Positions 6,661-14,300 of a DNA stretch of 19,064 bases are shown piece after piece. The position numbers and the translations under genes were made by a program. The DNA comes from Actinomycetota bacterium. Its GTDB lineage: Bacteria > Actinomycetota > CADDZG01 > WHSQ01. Location: assembly GCA_016781115.1 (NCBI GenBank), contig JADDQX010000026.1, forward strand, positions 2,172 to 21,235, in the 5' to 3' direction. Each line of letters starts with the position of its first letter. Position 1 is the stretch's first letter. The notes beneath the pieces were generated by a model. The model made no database searches, was not told the origin of the DNA, and was given only the letters and a program-made list of their open reading frames with translations.

Positions 6661-7917
6661 GCTGGTCGAGACCCTCGCGAGCGGCTCCAGAGCGATCCTG
6701 CGCCGACCGTAGCCCGTGCTCGCCTCGTCATAGCAGCAGTTCTGGGTGCGTACGCGCTGACCTACCGCGCACCGGTGGGCTTCGAGGAGCCGCCGCTCAC
6801 GATGATGGCGAGCGCCGCAGTGGTCGCGGCCATGGCCGTCACGTCGATCATCCAGCTCCGACGCCACCCGTCGAGGGCATTCAGTGACGCCTCTTTCGTC
6901 GTCGTCGACGGGGTCCTGACGATGGCCTTCGTCTTGATCTACGCGTTCGATCCCACGAAGTACCTGTTCTCGGTGAGCTTCGGCGTGGTGGCGGAGGCGG
7001 CTCTTCTGCTGGGCCTGCGAGCGGCGGTGCTGACATGGGGCGGGCTCTCCGTCGCCTACTCCGGAAAGGAGGCCTTCGGCGCGTTGCTCCTAGGAGTGCC
7101 GACGGAACCGGTGGGGGTCGCGCTGCGGGTGATCATCCTGCTCGGCATCGCGCTCGTCATGGGCTCACTCGTGGAGGCAGCACGGTCCGCCCGCGCGTAC
7201 GCGACGGAACGCGATGCCGCTGAACGACTCCGTCAGATCGATGACATGAAGAACGCTTTCTTGACCGCGGTGTCCCACGACCTGAAGAACCCGCTCAGCG
7301 CGATCCTCGGCTTCTCCACCACGCTCGAGGCCCGCGTCCACAAGCTGCCGCCCGAGCGTACCGCCGAGTTCCTCGGCCACATCAGCCGCAACGAGCGCCG
7401 GCTAGATGCCATGCTGAACGACCTGTTGGATATGGACCGGATCAACCGCGGGATCCTGGAGCCAGAACTGAAGGCGACCGACATGGCTGCTCTAGTCCGG
7501 AGCATCGTGAGCCAGGTAGACCTGAAGGGCCGGGTTGTGACGGTTGACGCGGAAGCCGTGAGCGCGCAGGTGGACCCTCCAAAGGTCGAGCGCATCGTCG
7601 AGAACCTGATCACGAACGCGATCAAGTACACACCCGCCGGGAGCGAGATCGCCCTTCGGGTAGCCAGCTCGAACGGCGGCGTCATCCTGGCCGTCGAGGA
7701 CAACGGAGACGGAGTACCGGACACGCTGAAGGAGATGTTGTTCGAACCTTTCCAGCGGGGCCCGGGGGCGGAGAAGCAAGCGACGGGCAGCGGCATAGGG
7801 CTGTCGCTCGTGTCTCGCTTCGCAGAACTGCACGGGGGCCGGGCCTGGGTGGAAGACGCTCCGGGAGGAGGCGCCTCCTTTCGCGTCTACCTCCCGTCTG
7901 ACCCTGTCCCCCGCTAG
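6658..7917 (+). CDS. Membrane-bound sensor histidine kinase
   Basis: This 419-aa protein has about five hydrophobic segments in residues ~20-180 with little extracellular loop, suggesting membrane-associated sensing. A short linker (SARAYATERDAAERLRQIDDMK) leads to the kinase core. The core has all boxes: H-box with phosphorylated H207 (AVSHDLKNPLSAILGFS), N-box ENLITNAIKYTP, G1 VEDNGDGVP, F-box FEPFQRG and G2 GSGIGLSLV. It is thus an active-looking HisKA/HATPase_c kinase. No response regulator is adjacent; the nearest, at 18.6 kb, is not obviously its partner. hutH starts 30 bp after its stop, so the two may be cotranscribed, which hints at (but does not prove) control of histidine use. The reading frame upstream of the CTG is antisense to the amidohydrolase and was excluded. 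Confidence 0.9.
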   Translation: MAGRDPRERLQSDPAPTVARARLVIAAVLGAYALTYRAPVGFEEPPLTMMASAAVVAAMAVTSIIQLRRHPSRAFSDASFVVVDGVLTMAFVLIYAFDPTKYLFSVSFGVVAEAALLLGLRAAVLTWGGLSVAYSGKEAFGALLLGVPTEPVGVALRVIILLGIALVMGSLVEAARSARAYATERDAAERLRQIDDMKNAFLTAVSHDLKNPLSAILGFSTTLEARVHKLPPERTAEFLGHISRNERRLDAMLNDLLDMDRINRGILEPELKATDMAALVRSIVSQVDLKGRVVTVDAEAVSAQVDPPKVERIVENLITNAIKYTPAGSEIALRVASSNGGVILAVEDNGDGVPDTLKEMLFEPFQRGPGAEKQATGSGIGLSLVSRFAELHGGRAWVEDAPGGGASFRVYLPSDPVPR

Positions 7918-7947
7918 TCCGCGAGGGTCCACCTTAGAGTCCGGCCC

Positions 7948-9477
7948 ATGACCATCCGTGTAGGCGACCGTTTGACGACGGCAGACGTCGTCGCGGTCGC
8001 GACGGGGGGTGAAGACGTCGATCTCGCGGCGGGCCTCGCTGATCAGATGGAGCCGGCGCGGCGACTGATCGAAGACGTCGTCGCCTCCGAACGTACGGTC
8101 TACGGCGTCACGACCGGGTTCGGCTATCTGGCGAACGTGCGTATCTCGGCCCCCGAAACGAGGGACCTCCAGCGCGACATCGTGCTGTCCCACGCCACCG
8201 GCGTCGGCGACGAGCTCCCCGAAGAGGTCGTGCGCGCGATGTTGCTGCTCAAGGCGCGGACCTTCGGCTTCGGCATATCCGGTGTCCGCTTCGAGCTCGT
8301 CCGGCGCCTGGTCGAGATGCTCCAGCACGAGATGCATCCGATCGTCCCGTCGCAAGGGTCCCTAGGCGCATCGGGAGACCTGGCGCCGCTCGCGCACCTC
8401 GCTCTCCCTCTGATCGGCCGAGGCGAGGTCCGACTGCGCGGTGAGCGGCTCGATAGCGCGGCCGCGCTGCGGCGCCTCGGCTGGGAGCCGCTGGAGCTCA
8501 CCTACAAGGAGGGGCTGTCGCTCGTCAACGGCACCGAGGGGATGCTCGCGCTCGGCGTCTTGACGTTGCACCGCGTCGAGCGGCTGGCTTGTGCCGCGGA
8601 CATCTCCGGCGCGATGACGCTCGAGGCATGCCTCGGGACCGACCAGGCCTTCTCGCAGGCGCTCGTCGGGCTGCGCAAGCACCCCGGCCCGCTCCTCAGC
8701 GCGGCGAACCTGCGCAAGCTGCTGGCCGGCAGCGAGATCGTCGCATCCCATCGCGAGTCCGAGCACCTGGTGCAAGACGCCTATTCGCTCCGTTGCATCC
8801 CGCAGGTTCACGGCGCCTATCGCGACGCTCTGAGCTACGTGCGCTCCACCTTCGAAGCCGAGCTCGCGTCGGCGATCGATAACCCCAGCGTGCTGGCACA
8901 CGAGGGTGTCGTCGGCTCCGCTGGGAACTTCCACGGTGAGGCGTTAGCGCTTGCGCTCGATCACCTCGGGCTCGTCGCGACGGGGTTCGCCACGATCTCC
9001 GAGCGCCGCGTCGCCCGGCTGGTCGACCCCGAGCTCAACAACGGGCTTCCCGCGTTCCTCACCAAGGACCCCGGACGACGGTCGGGCTTCATGCTTGCGC
9101 AGTACACCGCGGCCGCGCTCGTGTCGGAGAACCGCAGCCTCTGCTTCCCGGCATCTTCAGATTCGATCCCCACCTCGGCCGGCCAGGAGGATCACGTGAG
9201 CATGGGGATGACCTCGGCGCGCAAGGCCGCGCAGATCACGACCAACACCGAGAGAGCCCTCGCGGTCGAGGCGCTCGCGGCGGCTCAAGGACTCGACCTG
9301 CGCCACCCGCTGAAGCCGGGCCCCGGAACGGGGGCCGGTGTCAGAGCGGTCCGCGCCGCGTCGCGAGAGCTCGACGAGGATCGACCGCTGTCCGGCGACA
9401 TCGAGGCGACCCGCCGGATCATCGTGGAGGGAACCCTCCAGCGATCGGTGGAGACGGCCGTGGGACCCCTCAGCTGA
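7948..9477 (+). CDS. hutH: Histidine ammonia-lyase (histidase)
   Basis: HutH removes ammonia from L-histidine to give urocanate, the first step of histidine degradation, as a cytosolic tetramer. The 509-aa length matches the family (~510). The MIO cofactor triad Ala141-Ser142-Gly143 lies in GSLGASGDLAPLAHLAL. The catalytic tyrosine Y52 lies in VYGVTTGFG. Other family hallmarks are LSLVNGTEGMLALG, QDAYSLRCIPQVHGA, AIDNPSVLAHEG, GNFHGEALALALDHL and SIPTSAGQEDHVSMGM. The start is ATG 7948, with only a weak ribosome-binding site, and the histidine kinase stops 30 bp upstream. Its product is the substrate of HutU, encoded at 914-2563. Confusion with phenylalanine or tyrosine ammonia-lyase is possible in this superfamily, but the nearby hutU favours histidase. 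Confidence 0.96.
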   Translation: MTIRVGDRLTTADVVAVATGGEDVDLAAGLADQMEPARRLIEDVVASERTVYGVTTGFGYLANVRISAPETRDLQRDIVLSHATGVGDELPEEVVRAMLLLKARTFGFGISGVRFELVRRLVEMLQHEMHPIVPSQGSLGASGDLAPLAHLALPLIGRGEVRLRGERLDSAAALRRLGWEPLELTYKEGLSLVNGTEGMLALGVLTLHRVERLACAADISGAMTLEACLGTDQAFSQALVGLRKHPGPLLSAANLRKLLAGSEIVASHRESEHLVQDAYSLRCIPQVHGAYRDALSYVRSTFEAELASAIDNPSVLAHEGVVGSAGNFHGEALALALDHLGLVATGFATISERRVARLVDPELNNGLPAFLTKDPGRRSGFMLAQYTAAALVSENRSLCFPASSDSIPTSAGQEDHVSMGMTSARKAAQITTNTERALAVEALAAAQGLDLRHPLKPGPGTGAGVRAVRAASRELDEDRPLSGDIEATRRIIVEGTLQRSVETAVGPLS

Positions 9478-9478
9478 A

Positions 9479-9512
9479 GGTGCATTAGTACACATTCCCA
9501 ATGTGCAGCACC
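9479..9512 (+). terminator. Two-part inverted repeat just after hutH
   Basis: The sequence after the hutH stop folds as an outer 5-bp stem, GGTGC (9479-9483) with GCACC (9508-9512), and an inner 6-bp stem, CACATT (9491-9496) with AATGTG (9500-9505), around a CCC loop. It lacks a T-tract. It could be a transcript end or stabiliser for hutH, or an operator upstream of the secreted protein that starts at 9614. Apart from this, 9478-9613 shows only the ribosome-binding site of that gene. Confidence 0.4.
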
Positions 9513-9613
9513 ACGTAGAGCCCGGCCCCGTTTCCCGCCAGAGTCGTACTCGTCAGGAAGTAAGCGTGGCCGGGTCCATGGGGGACGGCCACAAGAGAGC
9601 GGGAGGGAAAGAG

Positions 9614-10357
9614 ATGTTCAAGAAGACGGTCGCGATCATCACGATGGCGCTGCTCGCGGTTCCGGCGGTCGGATATGCGGCAGCAGGTAGCAGCAAGAAG
9701 GACTCGAAGACGGACCCGATCTGCGTGCCGCTGCCGGTTTCGACCGACGCGAAGGACATCCACATCGGAACGACGCATATCCACCTGGCCGGGCGCAACA
9801 ACATCCGCGGCTGCGTGACGGTCGAGGACAAGGTCAGCGGCACCCCGACGATCACCGCGTACAACAACTGCGGGAGCGCCTGCTTCGCGGTCCGGGTGGC
9901 CGACGTGAAGGCATATGCCGACCTGAAGGTCGAGATCCTCTGGAGAGAAGATGGCGTGGAGAAGAGCCACGCGGTGGACCCGGACCCGGTCGACGTCGCC
10001 AAAGACCTAGAAGAGGTCTGCATCAGCAACCACGCGGCGGGTACGCCGGACCCGTGCGTCGTGACGCTCACCAGCCCCAGCAACCTCAGGGCAAAGGGCG
10101 GCAGCAGGCAGGTTGCGCTGCGCTGGACCGCCGCAGGTGAGGCCTACGGCCGCTCGGTCTCCACGACCTACGAGATCTGGCGCAGCACCACGGGCGAGCT
10201 CGACACCTTCGAGCTGGTCGCCGAGCAGGTCGCCGAGACCAGCTTCCTCGACACCGCTCTGGCCCGACGCACCAGCTACTCCTACTTCGTGGTGGCGGTC
10301 GACGAGAACGGCAACCGCAGCGGAGGCTCGAACGTGGCGACGGCCACGACCAACTGA
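9614..10357 (+). CDS. Secreted protein with C-terminal fibronectin type III domain
   Basis: The 247-aa product starts with a clear Sec signal peptide (MFKKTVAIITMALLAVPAVGYAAA), with probable cleavage near residue 24. The middle part (~30-150) has several cysteines (ICVPL, RGCVTVED, NNCGSACFAV, EEVCISN, DPCVVTL) that may form disulfides. I do not recognise this domain. The C-terminal part (~153-245) is a fibronectin type III fold: SPSNLRAKGGSRQVALRWTA, YEIWRSTTGELDTFELVAE, TSFLDTALARRTSYSYFVVAVDENGNRSG, ending in ATATT. The ATG at 9614 is supported by GGGAGGG about 8 bases upstream; a longer upstream frame is antisense or overlaps hutH. It stands alone between the hutH hairpin and the strong hairpin at 10376. 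Binding to polysaccharide or protein outside the cell is inferred only from the FN3 domain. Confidence 0.85.
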   Translation: MFKKTVAIITMALLAVPAVGYAAAGSSKKDSKTDPICVPLPVSTDAKDIHIGTTHIHLAGRNNIRGCVTVEDKVSGTPTITAYNNCGSACFAVRVADVKAYADLKVEILWREDGVEKSHAVDPDPVDVAKDLEEVCISNHAAGTPDPCVVTLTSPSNLRAKGGSRQVALRWTAAGEAYGRSVSTTYEIWRSTTGELDTFELVAEQVAETSFLDTALARRTSYSYFVVAVDENGNRSGGSNVATATTN

Positions 10358-10375
10358 TCCAAGGTCCCCCCGCTA

Positions 10376-10406
10376 GAGCCGGTGGAGCTGGACGCTCCGC
10401 CGGCTC
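10376..10406. terminator. Bidirectional hairpin terminator between convergent genes
   Basis: GAGCCGGTGGAG (10376-10387) pairs with CTCCGCCGGCTC (10395-10406) over all 12 positions (one G.U wobble in the plus-strand RNA) around a 7-base loop. It lies in the 63-bp gap between the ends of the FN3 gene and the oppositely oriented crp-like gene. There is no long T-tract on either side, as is usual in high-GC actinobacteria. Confidence 0.75.
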
Positions 10407-10420
10407 CTGCGCGTCCGGCC

Positions 10421-11089
10421 CTACTTGATCCGGGCGCGGAGGCCCTCTAGGTCCTTCACCGTTACGCCGCGACGGTGAGTCTCGATCAGGTCTTTGTTCC
10501 TCAACGACTGCAGAGCCTTCGCGACCGCCTCGCGCGAGGAGCCGGTCCAGCCGGCAAGCTCCTCCTGGGACAGCGACAGCGAGATGCGCAGGCCCTCGTA
10601 GGTGTCCTCGCCGAAGGTTTCGGCCAGCTCGACCAGCCGGCTCGCGACCCGGCCCACCGAGTCGTAGGCGGCGAACTCCACCCGCTTGCGATCGGCGTCC
10701 CGCAGCTTGCGGCTGAGCGTCTTGAACAGGCAGAGCGCGACCTCGGGCTCTTCCTTCAATACCGTGCGGAACTGTTCCGCCGTCATCACCAAGGCATCGA
10801 CGTCTTCCAGAGCGATGACCGTGGCCGAGAAAGGCTCGCCGTCTAGCGCAGCGAATTCCCCTAGGAGATCGCCCGGCCCCCTCACCGCAAGCAGGACCTC
10901 TCGTCCCTCGTCTGTGAAGTAGGAGACTTTGGCGCGACCGCTGACGATGATCACGATCCGCTCCGAACGGTCACCCTCGTTCAAGAGGGTCGTCCCGCGC
11001 GGGTAGCGGCGCCGGGAGCCGGGCAGATGGCTTCCGTCACCGCTGGTCTGGAGGACGGCGATGAAATCCTCTTGAACCGGATCGCTCAT
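10421..11089 (-). CDS. Crp/Fnr-family transcriptional regulator
   Basis: This 222-aa regulator has an N-terminal cyclic-nucleotide-binding-like beta-barrel (residues ~20-115: YPRGTTLLNEGDRSERIVIIVSG, then GPGDLLGEFAALDGEPFSATVIAL). A long dimerisation helix follows (~115-145), then a winged helix-turn-helix (~171-215: LSLSQEELAGWTGSSREAVAKAL). No Fnr-type cysteine cluster is present. In the phosphate-binding cassette the position of the conserved Arg (R82 of E. coli CRP) is Phe87, so canonical cAMP binding is doubtful. The ATG at 11087-11089 gives MSDPVQEDFIAVLQ. It lies downstream of the RTX gene on the same strand, separated by a relic region at 11101-11365. That region repeats part of this gene's own 5' end. 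Confidence 0.93.
   Translation of the reverse strand: MSDPVQEDFIAVLQTSGDGSHLPGSRRRYPRGTTLLNEGDRSERIVIIVSGRAKVSYFTDEGREVLLAVRGPGDLLGEFAALDGEPFSATVIALEDVDALVMTAEQFRTVLKEEPEVALCLFKTLSRKLRDADRKRVEFAAYDSVGRVASRLVELAETFGEDTYEGLRISLSLSQEELAGWTGSSREAVAKALQSLRNKDLIETHRRGVTVKDLEGLRARIK
11026..11068. repeat. Direct repeat copy A (inside crp-like gene 5' end)
   Basis: These 43 bases, encoding DFIAVLQTSGDGSHL of the Crp-type regulator on the minus strand, recur in the same orientation at 11303-11344. By eye there are about four substitutions and a one-base deletion (~88% identity). The two starts are 277 bp apart. Confidence 0.85.
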
Positions 11090-11100
11090 GTGTCCATTTT

Positions 11101-11302
11101 GACTAGATTCGCAGGCGAGGCAAGCCGTATCCTTCGCTGGAGGCCGCGGCGGTTACGGCACCACCCGTTTGGGCAAAGGCAGAGCGACGGTCGACCAGCC
11201 GGCGTCAACCCCCAGGGGGTGGCGAGGAACCCACCTCGGACCGGGCGTCCCGCGCCTGCGACTCGTCGACGACCACTCCTCCTACGTCCGAGGCCTCGCG
11301 AA
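11101..11302 (+). pseudogene. Relic of a response-regulator gene: upstream region plus first ~39 codons
   Basis: From GACTAG at 11101 onward the sequence parallels the region before and inside the response-regulator gene at 18655. The spacing from GACTAG to the start codon is 86 bases here and 85 there. The ATG is replaced by ACG at 11187. Shared stretches include TCGACCAGC, GGCGAGGAAC and the receiver start: VPRLRLVDDHSSYVRGLA here against SPRLLLVDDHPSYAQGLA there, including the acidic pair DD. About three bases are lost in two small gaps. Similarity stops abruptly at ~11302, before the phosphorylated Asp, where a crp-like fragment begins on the other strand. The relic is therefore truncated and cannot encode a working receiver. 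Its decay suggests an old event. Confidence 0.75.
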
Positions 11303-11365
11303 GATGACTTCCGTCACCGCTGATCTGGAGCACCCGATGAAATCGTCGGGTTGCTCTACCTTCAC
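11303..11365 (-). pseudogene. Relic of a crp-like gene 5' end (includes repeat copy B)
   Basis: Reading the minus strand from GTG (11363-11365) gives VKVEQPDDFI, against MSDPVQEDFI of the intact regulator. After a one-base frameshift, VLQISGDGSHL follows, against VLQTSGDGSHL. Similarity ends at 11303, where the antisense of the response-regulator relic begins. The GTG overlaps the TGA stop of the RTX gene (11362-11364) in a GTGA arrangement, and GGAGC lies about 8 bases before it. This is the layout of a translationally coupled downstream gene. The relic would encode only ~27 residues before a stop. Confidence 0.7.
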
Positions 11366-14300
11366 GTCCGGCAGCTCCGGTGCTCGTCTCCCTGCACCGG
11401 GCGACAGCTGTCTGTCCCGCTCCCACCGAAGATCAAGTCATGGCCCTTCCCACCGAGCAGCACGTCATCGCCACTCCCGCCGCGCAGCTCGTCATCGCCC
11501 CGCTTGCCAAAGATCTGGTCGTTGCCATCTCGGCCATACAGACGATCGTTCCCGGCGTGGCCTACGAGGCGGTCGTTTCCTGCTCCGGCGAACACCACAT
11601 CGTTGCCACCGAAACCGCAGATGACCTCTGCCGCCGGCGTTCCTTCCAAGAGGTCGTCGCTCATCGAGCCGAACACGTCGCAAATGGCCGGGCCCCAGTT
11701 CCTGATCGCATCCTGCGCACAGTCCCCGCCCGCGCCACAGGACTCAACTCTCGCAGTGATCGTCTGTCGTCCCGGTTCATCCGAGGTTACGACGGCGTCA
11801 GCGCGGCCGCTGGAGTCGGTGAAGTTGTCGCTCCTGACGAACTTCCCTGCTCCGGCGCTGAACCACTCGACGACGGCGCCTTCAACCGCACGTCCTTCGG
11901 CATCTGTGGCGATGGCGACTAATGCCCTCTCGCCACCGACGGCTCCTTCGCTCTGCTGCGGCGACAGCCGCAGTGCGTGAACGACAGAACCGGCGGGCCC
12001 AGGAGTAGGCGTGGGGTCAGGAGTAGGCGTGGGGTCAGGAGTAGGCGTGGGGTCAGGAGTAGGCGTGGGGTCACGCCCTTCGCCATCACCCCCCTCTCCT
12101 GGAGGGGTCCCGCCGGGACCGGGCGAACCGTTCGCAACCATGTCGAACGGCGGCGAAGCGTCCACCGTCCTCATCGTCTCGAAGATGGTTTTCTCCTCGG
12201 CCTCGGTCGGCCCGGCCGTGGCGAAGACCGTCACGCTGTACAGCTGGGTCCCCTCCTGAACGCCGAAGTCCGAAGCCTTCGCGCGCAGGACCAGAGTGTT
12301 GCCTTCGACCGAGCCCGTCACCGGCCTATCGGTGTCCGTGTGATAACCCGCGCCACGGGTGGTCTTGTCGTCGAGCAGACGATCGTTCGGACCCAGGACG
12401 CCTCCGAAGAAACGGCGAGTTCCATCGGCGAGCGACTCCATGGATAAGTGGTAGATGTCGCTGTCGGTCGCGAACCGAAGCACGTACTGGAGCCGATCGG
12501 CGCGCGGGTTACTCGAGCCTGATGCGTTATAGGAGTTCAGATCGGCTTTCATCAGAGCCGCCTCGGCCGACGTGAGATCTATGCTGGCCACCAGGTCCTG
12601 CTCCTGAAGCGATAGCCGCGCGTCGCGGATGTCGAGGCTGGGGAGCGACCTGCCGCCGGAGGTGTTGGGCCAGGTTGCGTCACCGTCGGCATCCAGCCCG
12701 CTGCTACCAGTGGGTTTCGACGCGAGGGGAGTCTCGGAGAGGAGAGACGGACCCGCTACCTGCTTCGCGAAGTGGTCGAACGGTCGCTCCTTCGGCTTGT
12801 CCGCTCCGTTCGGGCTCGCGAACCCGCTGTTGTTATCCGTGAAAACGACCCCGAGGCGACCTTCTTGATCGAATCCCAGGTCGATCATGTCGGCGAGCGA
12901 GTAGTCGTCTGTGGTCTCGCCACAGAAGGGGCCGAGTTGACAGATCGCTCCCCGATGTACGGGACGGTGACTAACGCGGCCCGACGTAACCACGGGTGCG
13001 CCTCGAGTGGCCAGAGCGTCGCTGACGATCGCCGCATACGTATGCCACCTTGTCCCAGCGGGAGCGTTGCGGGGCGGACCCGAGTACTCCTCCGTCCCCA
13101 CGTAGGTGACGCCGATCGTACCTTCGGAGCCCGCCACGATCTCGGGGAAGATCGTGTTCCCTATCTCGGGCATGCTGATCCTGATCGGCTTGGTCCAGTA
13201 GGTTCCCGGTCTCCCCGGCAGAACGGCACTCGCATCGGGGTTGTTCCTCGGGTCGTCAATCGGAGCTGCGCTGTAATAAAGCTGGTTGTCCTCGTCGTTG
13301 ACCCACGCCAGATAGGCATTCCCTGCGCCATCCACGTCGAGCCACACGAAGATCCTGGGTGACTGCGTCGTCACCATGCTCGAGCTCCACGCGGTAGGCA
13401 ACGCGTACTCGCTGGCTTTCGCCGTAGCCACTCGGATCTCGGTGCCCTTTTCGGCGCCGAATGCGTAGTAAGGCTGATAGATCCACGCGTCACCGCGGGC
13501 GGGGTCGTGGATCCGAAGAGGGCCGCTTTGGATCACGTTGGACAACTGTGGCTCTGGCTGCGGGATCACCTTCCCGTGCTCGTCGACGCCATGGATGTAT
13601 TGGGCAACGGAAGGAACGTGGTACGCAAAGAACGCTTTCACGTCCCCCACGGGCGTCGTCACGCCGTCACCAGCCGGAGCGATCCACTGACGGTCGGTTC
13701 CGGTAACGGTGTTCGTCGCTTGTTGTTGACGCTCTTCTGGGAACGTGTCGCCGTGATCGGTCGAGCTGGAGAACGATTCCGCCGCGACCAGCTCCTGCGC
13801 AGAGAAGTACAACGTCCCGTCGGTGAGGTTGACCTCCGCATGCGTATCGCTGCCCCCCGCGGCAGCACACGTTGGGCGACTCAACTCCGCGCACTTCGGG
13901 TCGAATAGCAACCGGAAGCTGTCGCCACCATCCGTCGAACGGCTGAGCTGACCTATCCGCTCGACGGGTGATAGCGGCCAGTCGACGAAGATGCGGTTCG
14001 GGTCTGTTGCGTTCTCATGTCCCGGCAGCTGCCTTTCCATCGTGACCATCGGCTCTGGTCCTAGGAAGTGCGCGGAAACGATCGAGGCGGGGCCGAACAG
14101 GAGCCGGTCTTCTTCTTCGAAAACTGCTCCCTTCCGGCCACCTCTGGAGCTGAAGCTGACCCTGCCGTCGTAGTCGGCCGATGCAAGCCCCGCGAAATGA
14201 TGGACCCGAACGGTGTAGTCGCCCGCGGCATCTGCGATGAAGATCCGCTCTTCGGTGGTGCCGGACTGCTCCGAGTAGGCGATGGCGTTCTGACCGGTTG

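Noticed and set aside
11380..11922. Plus-strand 180-aa frame opposite the RTX repeats
   Set aside because: Its repeat pattern simply mirrors the RTX and Ig-like coding sequence on the minus strand.
12001..12072. Tandem repeats considered as a CRISPR array
   Set aside because: Units are 18 bp, contiguous and without spacers, and they encode an in-frame DPTPTP linker.
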